Positions 55,222 through 63,761 are shown, counted from the stretch's first letter. The stretch: 64,000 bases of DNA from Eubacterium sp. (GCA_017450645.1 JAFSTE010000018.1:79864-143863), one strand, 5' to 3'. A program made the numbers and translations. The notes: generated by a model not told the origin, from the sequence alone.

Positions 55222-56439
55222 ATGGAGTTTAACAGCAACAAATCACATTCAAATGACTTCTATTTTTCAAACCAGGAGGACGGCACATCTGCTGCCAAGA
55301 GAGCAGCAGCCACCCCCCAGAGCGCCAAAAAGAAAAAGAAGAAAAAAGAGGGCGTAGGCTCTACATATATGTTCTTCATTCTTGTAATAATAGTTTCTAT
55401 GGTTGTGTCGATTTATGCAATTATGTGTATGAACGACGTGCTCGCAATCACTAAGACCCGCTCGTCCGTTACCGTTTCGTTTAACCAGACGGTAAAAGAC
55501 AGCGACGAAGCTATTGACGCCTTTGCAGACAGCGGACTTATAAAGTGCAAGAACTTCTGCAAATTCTTTATTAAGGTAAGAGATAAGGTATTCTCGTCTA
55601 ATCCGCTCGGCGGTCCGTTTGACGCGGGTATTTACTACCTTAACGGCAAGATGGGACTCGAGGGTATGCTCACCGCGCTTAAGGGCGAGCAGGGAACTAA
55701 GGAAACGATTTCCCTTACTTTCCCCGAGGGCTACACCGTACCCGATATCATTAATAAGCTTGCAGAAAACGATGTTTGCGACAAAAATGCGCTCGTATCT
55801 GCTATTCAGTCAACCGAGTTTACCTACTCGACAGTTGCCGACCTTAAAGCGAACGAAACCATACCGTACAGGCTCGAGGGCTTCCTTTTCCCCGATACTT
55901 ATGAATTCTATATCGGCGAGAGTGCTGCTTCTACAATTAAGAAGTTCCTTGAAAACGGCGACAGTAAGTATTCCGAAAAGTACAGAAACCGTGCTAAGGA
56001 GCTCGGACTCACCGACTACGAGGTTATTACAATCGCGTCTATCATTCAGCGCGAGGCTGCGAATAACGACCAGATGAAGAAGATTTCGGCTATTATTCAT
56101 AATCGTCTTGAAGATACCGTTAACTTCCCGACGCTCGGCTGTCAGTCAACCTCGGACTATATTACTAATAAGGTTGCGCCGTCGCTCACCTCGACTTCGG
56201 GTCACACCTCGGAATACTATATGACCTACTATAACACTAATAACAACTCTACCGTTGTAGGTCTTCCCGCAGGTCCGATTTGTAACCCCGGCGAAAAGGC
56301 GATAACCGCAGCGCTCTATCCCTCTAAGACGGACGCTAAGTTCTTCTTCCACGACACTAAGGGCAATCTTTACACTGCTACTACTTATTCCGAGTTTAAG
56401 CAAAAGGTTAAGCAGTACGCACCTTATCTTGACGCATAA
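55222..56439 (+). CDS. mltG: Endolytic transglycosylase MltG (YceG family)
   Basis: MltG cleaves nascent glycan strands within the peptidoglycan and helps set strand length. The 405-aa protein has a cytoplasmic basic N-terminus with AKKKKKKKE, one membrane helix (about residues 48-68) and a YceG domain outside. The catalytic glutamate is Glu278 in IASIIQREAANND, followed by the HNRL segment and GLPAGPICNPG (about 352-362). The N-terminal tail is longer and more charged than in E. coli. GGAGG precedes the ATG. The next gene is a U32 peptidase, a pairing seen in Bacillus (yrrL-yrrO region). Confidence 0.94.
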   Translation: MEFNSNKSHSNDFYFSNQEDGTSAAKRAAATPQSAKKKKKKKEGVGSTYMFFILVIIVSMVVSIYAIMCMNDVLAITKTRSSVTVSFNQTVKDSDEAIDAFADSGLIKCKNFCKFFIKVRDKVFSSNPLGGPFDAGIYYLNGKMGLEGMLTALKGEQGTKETISLTFPEGYTVPDIINKLAENDVCDKNALVSAIQSTEFTYSTVADLKANETIPYRLEGFLFPDTYEFYIGESAASTIKKFLENGDSKYSEKYRNRAKELGLTDYEVITIASIIQREAANNDQMKKISAIIHNRLEDTVNFPTLGCQSTSDYITNKVAPSLTSTSGHTSEYYMTYYNTNNNSTVVGLPAGPICNPGEKAITAALYPSKTDAKFFFHDTKGNLYTATTYSEFKQKVKQYAPYLDA

Positions 56440-56452
56440 TCGGAGTAACAGT

Positions 56453-57685
56453 ATGTGTAAACAAAACCTTGAATTATTATCGCCCGCAGGTGATTTTGAA
56501 CGCCTTAAGCTTGCTTTGAAGTTCGGCGCTGACGCGGCGTACCTCGGCGGCGAGATGTTCGGTATGCGTACAAACCCGTCAAATTTTAAAGCTGACGAGC
56601 TTAAAAGCGCTGTAGAGCTTGCACACTCTATGGGCAAAAAGATTTATCTCACCTGCAACACTCTGCCGAGAAATGACGAGTTGCCCGCGTTGCCCGATTA
56701 TCTTAAATATGTCGGGTCTATAGGTGTTGACGCGCTGATAGTCGCCGATATGGGCGTTCTCGCGCTTGCAAAAAAGTATGCGCCGAATACCGATATTCAT
56801 ATGTCAACTCAGGTCGGCATAGTAAATTACGAAGCGGCAAACGCTCTGTATGACCTCGGCGCTTCACGTATAGTTACCGCAAGGGAGCTGTCGCTTGACG
56901 AAATTCGCGAAATCCGCGACAAAACAAATCCTAAACTTGAAATTGAAGTGTTCGTACACGGCGCGATGTGTATGTCCTTCAGCGGTCGTTGTATTCTCTC
57001 TGATTATATGGTCGGCCGCGACGCTAACCGCGGCGACTGCGCTCAGCCCTGCAGGTGGAAGTATTCGCTTGTTGAGGAAACACGACCCGGTCAGTATTTT
57101 CCTGTTAATCAGGATGACAGCGGCACATACATTTTTAACTCAAAGGATTTATGTATGATTGACCGCATACCCGAGCTTGACAGGGCAGGCATTGACTCGT
57201 TTAAAATCGAGGGCAGGGCAAAGAGCGAATACTACACCGCTATTGTGACTTACGCCTACCGCCACGCTATTGACGAGTACATAAAAGGCGGCAGAAAGTC
57301 CGATTTTGTGCCGTCGCAGTGGATACTTGACGAGATGGAAAAAATGAGCCACCGCGAGTACACGCACGGCTTCAATTTCGGTAGGCTGAGCGACGGTCAG
57401 GTGCTCAATTCCGGCGGATATATCCGTAACTGGGATGTGTGCGCTCTGTTTGACAGCGTGCGTGACGGACGCGTAGTTGTTAAACAGCGTAACCGCTTTT
57501 ATCAGGGCGATGTCCTCGAAGTTGTCGAGCCGTTTAAAAAGCCTTATACGCTTACTGTTGAGGAGCTTTATAACGAAAATGACGGCGAATTTACCGACGT
57601 TGCAAACAAGGCGACGGACATTTATTCGTTTAAGTGCGACAAAGATATTTCGCCCGACTCCATTTTCCGAGTAGAAAGAAAATAA
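56453..57685 (+). CDS. U32 family peptidase (YrrO/RlhA-like)
   Basis: This 410-aa protein belongs to the U32 collagenase-like family. It has the opening ELLSPAGDFERLKLALKFGADAAYLGG (about residues 6-32) and the SGRCILSDYMVGRDANRGDCAQPCRW block (about 176-201) with its conserved Cys and Arg. RlhA of E. coli, a U32 relative, hydroxylates a cytidine in 23S rRNA, and others modify tRNA; whether this one is a peptidase or a tRNA/rRNA-modification enzyme is open. The ATG at 56453 follows CGGAG. It follows mltG closely, as in Bacillus. Confidence 0.92.
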   Translation: MCKQNLELLSPAGDFERLKLALKFGADAAYLGGEMFGMRTNPSNFKADELKSAVELAHSMGKKIYLTCNTLPRNDELPALPDYLKYVGSIGVDALIVADMGVLALAKKYAPNTDIHMSTQVGIVNYEAANALYDLGASRIVTARELSLDEIREIRDKTNPKLEIEVFVHGAMCMSFSGRCILSDYMVGRDANRGDCAQPCRWKYSLVEETRPGQYFPVNQDDSGTYIFNSKDLCMIDRIPELDRAGIDSFKIEGRAKSEYYTAIVTYAYRHAIDEYIKGGRKSDFVPSQWILDEMEKMSHREYTHGFNFGRLSDGQVLNSGGYIRNWDVCALFDSVRDGRVVVKQRNRFYQGDVLEVVEPFKKPYTLTVEELYNENDGEFTDVANKATDIYSFKCDKDISPDSIFRVERK

Positions 57686-57692
57686 TAAATTC

Positions 57693-57723
57693 ACCCCTTC
57701 GTTACACAATATAACGGAGGGGT
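57693..57723 (+). terminator. Hairpin covering the ribosome-binding site of the PBP gene
   Basis: A 12-bp stem with one G-U pair (57693-57704 with 57712-57723, core ACCCC...GGGGT), 7-nt loop, directly followed by TTGTT and the ATG at 57729. The right arm contains the GGAGG (57716-57720) of the PBP gene. It could terminate the U32 gene, or reduce PBP translation on read-through RNA. Confidence 0.6.
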
Positions 57724-57728
57724 TTGTT

Positions 57729-59216
57729 ATGTTTAAAAGAATGTTAACGCTGGCTGTCAGTATTGTTTTTGTTACTTGTACCTTGCTCGGCAGAGTCGGG
57801 TTTATAACGCTTAGCGGTAATTATGCAGTCGCCGAGGGGTATAATTCTTACTCGATATTTGTAGATGCTAATGAGCCGCAGCTGTACTTCAGAAACGGCG
57901 AAAAGATAAATAATAATTTAACGCGCAGGGTCGCGGTAATAAGACCCGTTACGGAGGATTTGTCCGAGCTTCAAAAATATTATAATAAAACCGAAATAGC
58001 TGATATAACAAGCGAGCTTAAAAGCGGATATCCCGTTGTAAGAAGCATTAATACGAATAACACTGAGCTTAAAACGCTCGAAGTCTTTGATACAAATACT
58101 ACGCTTTCTCAGCTTATTTCAAAAGAGTCCTCGGGTATTCTCAGCCATATTGATTTAGCCAAAAGACAGCTAAATATATCATTTCTGATTGACGCAAAGG
58201 GCAGAGTTCTAAGCGGCGACAGGGGAAAGTTACAGAGTGATGGCTACTACTCGAGAGAAGGCTATGTCTTAACGCTTGAAAAAGGAGTTCAGGATATCGC
58301 GTACTCAGCCTGCAAGGACTTAAAAAGCGGCTGTGCTGTGATTATGGACATGAACTCCGGCAACGTTCTCGCGCTCGTTAATAAGCCTGACAGCAGCTAT
58401 GTTAATAAAGTGTTCAATCAGTACTGCGTCGGCTCTGTCTTTAAGGTCGCCGTCGCAGCGTGCGCAATCGAAAACGGCGTTGACTTTACCTATAACTGCA
58501 CAGGCTCGGTTAAGGTGGGAGATACGGTCTTTAACTGCTCAAAAAATCACGCGCACGGCGCTGTTAGTCTTAAATCGGCGCTTGCAAATTCCTGTAATTG
58601 CTACTTTATTACGCTCGCCCAAATGCTCGGTGCGGACAAGCTGCTTGATACCGCAGACAAACTCGGTTTTAACAATTATATAAATGTTATAAATGACTTT
58701 AAATTCAGCAGCGCCAACTTGCCGTCGCGCTACGATTTGCAGTCAAAGGGCGAGCTGTCGCTTTTCGGTTTCGGTCAGGGCAAGCTCACCGCTACGCCCT
58801 TGCAGATTTGTTCAATGCTCTGTACTGTTTCAAGCGGTAACTATAAGACCCCTGAAATCGTCTACGCTAAAAAAGAAAAGAACTCGTCAGTAACCGAGCT
58901 TAAGACACCTAAAGCAAAGCGGGTATTAACTACCTCAACTACCGAAAAAATGCTCGATTACCTGCGCTATGTTGTAACCGACGGAACGGGCTATAACGCC
59001 GAAACATCGGCGCATAAATCAGCCGGCAAAACCGCTACCGCGCAGACAGGGCAGTACTTTTTCGGTAACGAGCTTTATAATACCTGGTTTGCAGGAGTTT
59101 ATCCCTTTGACAACCCGAAATATGCTATCGTAATTATGTGCGAAAACGGAACAAGCGGTGCGTCGGATTGCTGTCCGATTTTCAGTACCATTGTTGAAAT
59201 GCTCGAACACTTGTGA
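57729..59216 (+). CDS. Penicillin-binding protein, class B-like transpeptidase
   Basis: This 495-aa protein has an N-terminal membrane helix (about residues 5-24) and a transpeptidase domain (about 200-495). The active-site motifs are Ser236-Val-Phe-Lys239 (SxxK), Ser288-Cys-Asn290 (SxN) and Lys434-Thr-Ala436, where class B enzymes normally have KTG or KSG. The rest of that segment, GKTATAQTGQYFFG, is otherwise typical. The N-terminal domain (about 30-200) is short compared with FtsI/SpoVD and is not a clear PBP dimerisation domain. It follows the U32 gene after a hairpin and precedes a WYL regulator by 23 nt. Cross-linking of peptidoglycan is the expected role; the subtype is unresolved. Confidence 0.85.
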   Translation: MFKRMLTLAVSIVFVTCTLLGRVGFITLSGNYAVAEGYNSYSIFVDANEPQLYFRNGEKINNNLTRRVAVIRPVTEDLSELQKYYNKTEIADITSELKSGYPVVRSINTNNTELKTLEVFDTNTTLSQLISKESSGILSHIDLAKRQLNISFLIDAKGRVLSGDRGKLQSDGYYSREGYVLTLEKGVQDIAYSACKDLKSGCAVIMDMNSGNVLALVNKPDSSYVNKVFNQYCVGSVFKVAVAACAIENGVDFTYNCTGSVKVGDTVFNCSKNHAHGAVSLKSALANSCNCYFITLAQMLGADKLLDTADKLGFNNYINVINDFKFSSANLPSRYDLQSKGELSLFGFGQGKLTATPLQICSMLCTVSSGNYKTPEIVYAKKEKNSSVTELKTPKAKRVLTTSTTEKMLDYLRYVVTDGTGYNAETSAHKSAGKTATAQTGQYFFGNELYNTWFAGVYPFDNPKYAIVIMCENGTSGASDCCPIFSTIVEMLEHL

Positions 59217-59239
59217 TATAATTGTGCTGAGGTGATTAT

Positions 59240-60232
59240 ATGGCAAGCTCAAAAATTAAAACTTTACTTGTTTACAAATATCTTGTTGAATACTCAGACG
59301 AAAACAATCCGCTGTCCACTACCGAGCTTATTAATCTGCTTAAAAAAGACGGCTACTCCTGCGAGCGCAAGTCGATTTATGCCGATATTAAAACGCTTAA
59401 TATGGTCGGATTTGATATTCTTACGGCAATGTCGCCAAAACGCGGCTTTTTCCTTGCAAGCAGGAATTTTGAGCTGCCGCAGGTGCGACTGCTTATAGAC
59501 GCCGTAACCTCTGCGGGCTTTATTACGCCTAATAAAACGCAGGACCTTGTCACGCGCCTTGAGGGTCTTGTTTCTAAAAACGAAGCTAACGAGCTTGTGT
59601 CGCAGGTATATATTGATAATAATACTAAGTGCGATAACGAGGAGATTTACTATATTATCGACGCGCTACACGACGCAATTATCGAGGGGCGCAAGGTTAA
59701 ATTCTCGTATAAACGCAGAAATATTGACCGCGAAAACCGCAAGTCCTATACCGAGCGCATTTTCAGAGTATCGCCCTATGCGCTTATCTGGAAGGACGAC
59801 CATTACTACCTTGTGTGCAATAACGAAAAGTACGATAATCTTATGAATCTCAGGCTCGACAGAATCCGTAAGATTGAAATGCTCGACGAGCCCGTCCGCC
59901 ATATATCCGAGGTCAGCGAGTATACGGACTATTTTGATGTAGCCGATTATACTTCTAAGATGTTTAGTATGTTCTCGGGCGAAACGGGGGAGGTTAAGCT
60001 TCGCTGTCACCTTGATATGCGCGAGGAGATTATGGACAGATTCGGCGCGCGTATTCCCTTAAAGGCGGTTGATTCAAATCATTTTGAAACGATTATCGAA
60101 GCCGCTGTTTCTGACGGTCTTGTGTCGTGGATAATGAACTTTGGCGACAAAATTAAGGTTATTTCACCCGACACACTTGCTGACAGCGTTAAGCAAAAGG
60201 CGCAGTTAATTGCCCAAGTATATAACGATTGA
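59240..60232 (+). CDS. WYL-domain transcriptional regulator
   Basis: The 330-aa protein has an N-terminal helix-turn-helix domain (about residues 1-70: STTELINLLKKDGYSCERKSIYADIKTLNMVGFDIL) and a WYL ligand-sensing domain (about 135-230) with the YALIWKDDHYYLVCNNEKYDNLMNLRLDRIRKIE pattern. A winged C-terminal extension (about 240-325) follows. WYL proteins respond to nucleic acid or nucleotide ligands in several systems (defence, DNA damage), but in Clostridia most are uncharacterised. GAGGTGATT precedes the ATG. It is probably cotranscribed with the PBP gene. No defence genes are nearby. Confidence 0.88.
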   Translation: MASSKIKTLLVYKYLVEYSDENNPLSTTELINLLKKDGYSCERKSIYADIKTLNMVGFDILTAMSPKRGFFLASRNFELPQVRLLIDAVTSAGFITPNKTQDLVTRLEGLVSKNEANELVSQVYIDNNTKCDNEEIYYIIDALHDAIIEGRKVKFSYKRRNIDRENRKSYTERIFRVSPYALIWKDDHYYLVCNNEKYDNLMNLRLDRIRKIEMLDEPVRHISEVSEYTDYFDVADYTSKMFSMFSGETGEVKLRCHLDMREEIMDRFGARIPLKAVDSNHFETIIEAAVSDGLVSWIMNFGDKIKVISPDTLADSVKQKAQLIAQVYND

Positions 60233-60264
60233 GTTAATTGTTTAATATAGTTATGCATAATGCG

Positions 60265-60293
60265 TTGACATAATCTCTTATATAATGTATATT
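60265..60293 (+). promoter_or_regulatory. Sigma-A promoter for the LRR surface-protein gene
   Basis: Perfect TTGACA (60265-60270), 17 nt, TATATT (60288-60293), 36 bp before the ATG of the leucine-rich-repeat protein. Confidence 0.72.
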
Positions 60294-60329
60294 ATATGTA
60301 TAAATAATTTTTGAAAGGAAGTAAAATTT

Positions 60330-62435
60330 ATGAAAAAGGTCTTATCCATATTGTTAACGGCTGTTATGCTGTTATCACTGACCGCAGGGCTTGATTTTTC
60401 GGCATATGCGTTTGAAAATAACGGCTCTATAGGTCCTAATGTAGATTATCAGTATAATCCTGCTACCAAAGAGCTTATTATCAGTGGTACAGGCGCTACA
60501 AATGATTATGAATATGAGTTTGATGCTCCGTTTAAGGACGTTGATATTAACGATGTAAGCGTTGAATACGGCGTTACAAGTATCGGCAACCGCCTGTTTT
60601 ACGGCTGCTCACTGTCAAGCATTTCTATAGCAGACAGCGTTACCCGTATAGGTTACTCTGCTTTTGCCGACTGTACTAACCTTAACAGCATCGTTCTTCC
60701 TGCAAATGCAGACCAGGTACGCAGCAGCACCTTCAGCGGCTGCACAAACCTTACAAGCGTTAGTTTGCCAAACGGACTTAAAGGTATCGGCAGCTTTGCA
60801 TTTGTAGGCTGTACAAAGTTAAACGATATCAATATTCCGGCTACTGTAGAGTGGATTAGCGGTTCTGCTTTTGACAGCTGCGAAAGTATTACCACCCTTA
60901 CACTTCCCGAAGGTATTACTACTATCAGCAACTATGCCTTTGCAGACTGCACAAGCTTAAAGAGCATTAACATTCCCGAAAGCGTTGTAATTATCGAAAC
61001 ACGCGCTTTTCAGAATTGCTCAAGCCTTGAGAGTATTTATATCCCGCAAAACTGCACAAATATCCACAACTACGCATTTAATATGTGCGGCGGATTAAAA
61101 AAGATTGAGGTTGACAGTAATAACCCGAGCTTCGACAGTAGAAACGACTGTAACGCCCTTATCAACACTTCGGCTAACAGAATTATCCGTGGCTGTATAA
61201 ACACCAAGATTCCGTCCGGTGTTAAAACAATCGGTACATACGCGTTCAACTTTACTAAGGGTCTTAAAACCGCAACAATCGGCAGCGGCGTTAATACAAT
61301 CAGCGACAGCGCATTTTATGGCTGTAAAGATTTAACAAGCATTAAGTTTTCAAGCAGCGTAAAAAAGGTTTCAAATCTTGCATTTGCAAAATGCACAAAG
61401 CTTAAAAGCGTAACACTCCCCAAAAATCTTAAAACTCTTGCCTCTGACGCATTTAACGGCGACACCAAGCTTGCAAGCATTAAGGTTAATTCAAATAACA
61501 AGTATTTCAGCGCTAAAAGCGGTGTGCTGTTCAGTAAGAAAAAGACCAAACTTTGCGCGTATCCGCCCGCAAAGAGCGGCTCTAAGTACACTGTACCCAA
61601 AAGCGTAAAGTATATTGATTCTAATTCGTTCAGCGGTGCAAAAAATCTTAAAACCATTAAGCTTCAAAAGGGCGTTAAAGAGCTTCGCTACGGTGCATTC
61701 TTTGACTGCACTAAGCTCAACAAACTTGTTATCCCAAGCACTGTTACAAAAATTGACGACTGGGCATTTGTCGGCTGTACAAGCCTTAAAGAAATAACTA
61801 TTCCAAAAAGCATTAAAGAAATACCGTATAATACTTTTGTATCCGGCGGTGACGAGCAACCCGAATACAACAAGTACGCTGTCAGAACAGTTCATTATAA
61901 GGGCAGCTTCAAGGATTTTGCAAAGCTAAAGGTTGTAGACGACGAAGGTGACGGCGAAGCGGTTGAATTCGGTCTTAACGTATATCTTAGCAAGGCTAAA
62001 ATTTTCTGCACTAACGGACTTATCAAAAATGATTGTAAGTGCTACGAAAAGGACGCTAAAATTACAAAACAGCCTACCTTTAAAGCAACCGGTAAAAAGG
62101 TTTACAAGTGCACAAAGTGCGGCAAAAAGTATACTGTTACTCTTCCAAAACTCGGCAAGCCTTCACTTTCTAAGCTTACCAAAGGCAAAAAGTCCTTTAC
62201 TGCTAAGTGGGCTAAGGTTGCGGGCGTTGGCGGTTATCAAATTCAGTATTCTGTTTATAAGAATATGAAAAACGCTAAAAAGGTAAAAGTTAAAAGCGCA
62301 AACAGCACAAAGAAAACTGTTAAAAAGCTTAAAAGCGGAAAAAAGTATTTTGTACGCATCCGTGCTTATAAAAAGATTAACGGCAAAACCAAGTACTCCG
62401 CTTGGTCAGCTAAGAAAACCGTAAAAGTTAAGTAA
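60330..62435 (+). CDS. BspA-type leucine-rich-repeat surface protein
   Basis: This 701-aa secreted protein begins with a signal peptide (about residues 1-26, ending SAYA). Residues about 50-560 carry leucine-rich repeats of the BspA/Treponema (LRR_5) type, about 23 residues each, with the pattern AFxxCTxLxxIxIPxxVxxI. A unique segment with the Cys pair CTKCG near 595 follows, then a basic, Lys/Ser-rich fibronectin-type-III-like domain (about 612-701) of the sort found at the C-terminus of Ruminococcus surface proteins. There is no LPxTG or SLH anchor, so retention may rest on the basic domain. It is an isolated gene with its own promoter and terminator. Function probably adhesion or binding; the ligand is unknown. 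Confidence 0.9.
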   Translation: MKKVLSILLTAVMLLSLTAGLDFSAYAFENNGSIGPNVDYQYNPATKELIISGTGATNDYEYEFDAPFKDVDINDVSVEYGVTSIGNRLFYGCSLSSISIADSVTRIGYSAFADCTNLNSIVLPANADQVRSSTFSGCTNLTSVSLPNGLKGIGSFAFVGCTKLNDINIPATVEWISGSAFDSCESITTLTLPEGITTISNYAFADCTSLKSINIPESVVIIETRAFQNCSSLESIYIPQNCTNIHNYAFNMCGGLKKIEVDSNNPSFDSRNDCNALINTSANRIIRGCINTKIPSGVKTIGTYAFNFTKGLKTATIGSGVNTISDSAFYGCKDLTSIKFSSSVKKVSNLAFAKCTKLKSVTLPKNLKTLASDAFNGDTKLASIKVNSNNKYFSAKSGVLFSKKKTKLCAYPPAKSGSKYTVPKSVKYIDSNSFSGAKNLKTIKLQKGVKELRYGAFFDCTKLNKLVIPSTVTKIDDWAFVGCTSLKEITIPKSIKEIPYNTFVSGGDEQPEYNKYAVRTVHYKGSFKDFAKLKVVDDEGDGEAVEFGLNVYLSKAKIFCTNGLIKNDCKCYEKDAKITKQPTFKATGKKVYKCTKCGKKYTVTLPKLGKPSLSKLTKGKKSFTAKWAKVAGVGGYQIQYSVYKNMKNAKKVKVKSANSTKKTVKKLKSGKKYFVRIRAYKKINGKTKYSAWSAKKTVKVK

Positions 62436-62440
62436 CAACA

Positions 62441-62467
62441 AAAGCTCCCGATTGGGAGCTTTTTTGT
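62441..62467 (+). terminator. Intrinsic terminator after the LRR gene
   Basis: AAAGCTCCC (62441-62449), 4-nt loop, GGGAGCTTT (62454-62462), then TTTTGTT. It starts 6 nt after the LRR gene stop. Confidence 0.88.
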
Positions 62468-62506
62468 TAGGTCAAATGCCAAATACCAAAGACGGCACAC
62501 ATCAAC

Positions 62507-62543
62507 GAGGATTTGTAGGGGAGGGTCTCTGCGCCCTCCCGCA
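62507..62543. repeat. Possible dispersed intergenic element with GGGGAGGG...CCCTCCC core
   Basis: ATTTGTAGGGGAGGG, then TCTCTGCG, then CCCTCCCGCAC forms a small G-rich/C-rich inverted repeat that is much more G+C-rich than the intergenic DNA around it. Similar GTAGGGG...CCC modules are scattered between genes in various Clostridia. A copy-number search of the whole genome is needed. Confidence 0.3.
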
Positions 62544-62574
62544 CAAAAAAGAACGGACATCCCGTCCGTTCTTT
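62544..62574 (-). terminator. Intrinsic terminator after metA
   Basis: Read on the minus strand, the hairpin AAAGAACGGAC ... GTCCGTTCTTT (62564-62574 pairing with 62548-62558) is followed by TTTTTTG. It overlaps the last codon of metA. Confidence 0.85.
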
Positions 62575-63487
62575 ACAAATTATTAAGGTCATAAGGCGTT
62601 TTCTGATAAACAAAATAATTCAGCCAATTATAAAACAGCAGATTAGCCGCACTTCGCCAGTTCATCTTAGGCACAAGCTTTTCGTCGTCGTTAGGGAAGT
62701 AGTTAAACGGCATTTCTATATCAAGACCTTTTTCTTTATCCCTGTAATACTCTTTTGCCAAAGTATCCCTGTCATACTCGCTGTGTCCGGTTATAAAAAA
62801 GTTTCTGCAGTCCATATCCGAAATTATGTGAACGCCAGCCTGCTCGCTGTAAGAGATTATCTGCAAATCCTTTACCTGCGCGATGTCCTGACGGCTGATG
62901 TCAGTATGGCGCGAATGGGGAACATAATATTCATCGTCAAGCCCCCTCATAAGCGGATGCGTGTCGTCAAGCGATTTGTGCGGGTAAATGCCAAACAGCT
63001 TTTTATCAAGCCTGTATTTTTTTATGCCGTAATGGTAATAAAGCGCCGCCTGAGCGCCCCAGCAGATATGCCAGGTCGAGTAAACATTGGTTTTGCTCCA
63101 CTTCATTATGTCACAAAGTTCGTCCCAGTAGTCAACCTCCTCGTACTCGAGGTGCTCAACCGGCGCGCCTGTGATAATCATACCGTCGTACCTGTTGCCT
63201 TTTATCTGGTCAAAGGTGTAGTAGAACTTGTCCATATGGCTCTTTGACACATTCTTTGACGTGTGCGACGTCACCTGCAAAAAGTCAACGTCAAGCTGAA
63301 GCGGTGAATTACTCAGCAGTCTTAAAAGCTGCGTTTCGGTTTCGAGCTTGGTGGGCATTAAGTTAAGTATTATGATTTTAAGCGGTCTGATATCCTGCGT
63401 ATCAGCGCGCTTGTTGCTCATAACAAATATGTTTTCCATTTCAAGACTTTGCTTCGCGGGAAGCTCGTTATCTATTCTGATAGGCAA
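62573..63487 (-). CDS. metA: Homoserine O-acetyltransferase (MetA)
   Basis: MetA acylates homoserine, the first dedicated step of methionine synthesis. The 304-aa protein has the MetA fold with the catalytic Cys142 in THICWGAQAALYY, and HTDISRQDI and FITGHSEYDRDTL with the catalytic His. Residue 111, in TGAPVEHLEYEEVDYW, is Glu; in characterised MetA enzymes Glu here goes with acetyl-CoA and Gly with succinyl-CoA, so I call it the acetyltransferase form. The start codon is TTG at 63487 with AGGGG upstream. No SAM riboswitch, Met T-box or other leader motif precedes it. A TTGAAA-17-TATAAT promoter lies at 63519-63547. Confidence 0.93.
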   Translation of the reverse strand: MPIRIDNELPAKQSLEMENIFVMSNKRADTQDIRPLKIIILNLMPTKLETETQLLRLLSNSPLQLDVDFLQVTSHTSKNVSKSHMDKFYYTFDQIKGNRYDGMIITGAPVEHLEYEEVDYWDELCDIMKWSKTNVYSTWHICWGAQAALYYHYGIKKYRLDKKLFGIYPHKSLDDTHPLMRGLDDEYYVPHSRHTDISRQDIAQVKDLQIISYSEQAGVHIISDMDCRNFFITGHSEYDRDTLAKEYYRDKEKGLDIEMPFNYFPNDDEKLVPKMNWRSAANLLFYNWLNYFVYQKTPYDLNNL

Positions 63488-63518
63488 AATATCAACCCCT
63501 TTCTCTCATTTGATAGTA

Positions 63519-63547
63519 ATTATAACAAAACTTAATGCTTTTTTCAA
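63519..63547 (-). promoter_or_regulatory. Sigma-A promoter for metA
   Basis: On the minus strand TTGAAA (63542-63547), 17 nt, perfect TATAAT (63519-63524). The predicted transcript would carry only about 25 nt before the TTG start, too short for a riboswitch. From 63548 to about 63660 I see only A+T-rich DNA with no gene. Confidence 0.78.
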
Positions 63548-63661
63548 CCCTGTAAATAACACTATTAATATATATTTATTACATTATATAATGTGTTGTC
63601 GTGTCAGTAGCCCTCAAATGCGTAATATTTGTGCAATATGTCCGCATTTTACCTAAAATAA

Positions 63662-63692
63662 TTGCTCTTTGCCTGATTATTCTGTCTATAAT
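63662..63692 (+). promoter_or_regulatory. Possible upstream (P1) rRNA promoter
   Basis: TTGCTC (63662-63667) and TATAAT (63687-63692) are separated by 19 nt, longer than ideal. Tandem promoters are usual in front of rRNA operons, so this may be a real P1, but the spacing lowers confidence. Confidence 0.35.
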
Positions 63693-63732
63693 GCGGTAAT
63701 TAAAAATATTATCAATTTTTTGAAAAAAGTTG

Positions 63733-63761
63733 TTGACAAACCGCACTTAATTTGATATGAT
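63733..63761 (+). promoter_or_regulatory. Strong rRNA operon promoter
   Basis: Perfect TTGACA (63733-63738), 17 nt, TATGAT (63756-63761), preceded by A/T tracts (63700-63732) like an UP element. The transcribed leader of about 190 nt (63768-63960) holds hairpins such as GAGCTC-AAAA-GAGCTC (63865-63880) and GACCTTGAAAATTAAACAAC, a sequence usually found in front of 16S genes in related Clostridia. Confidence 0.85.

Noticed and set aside
59240-60232. Defence island marked by the WYL regulator
   Set aside because: WYL proteins can control defence genes, but neighbours are a PBP and a surface protein, with no nucleases, helicases or toxins of defence type.
63488-63660. SAM riboswitch or T-box in front of metA
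   Set aside because: The predicted leader is only about 25 nt, and no S-box or T-box sequence is visible in the region.
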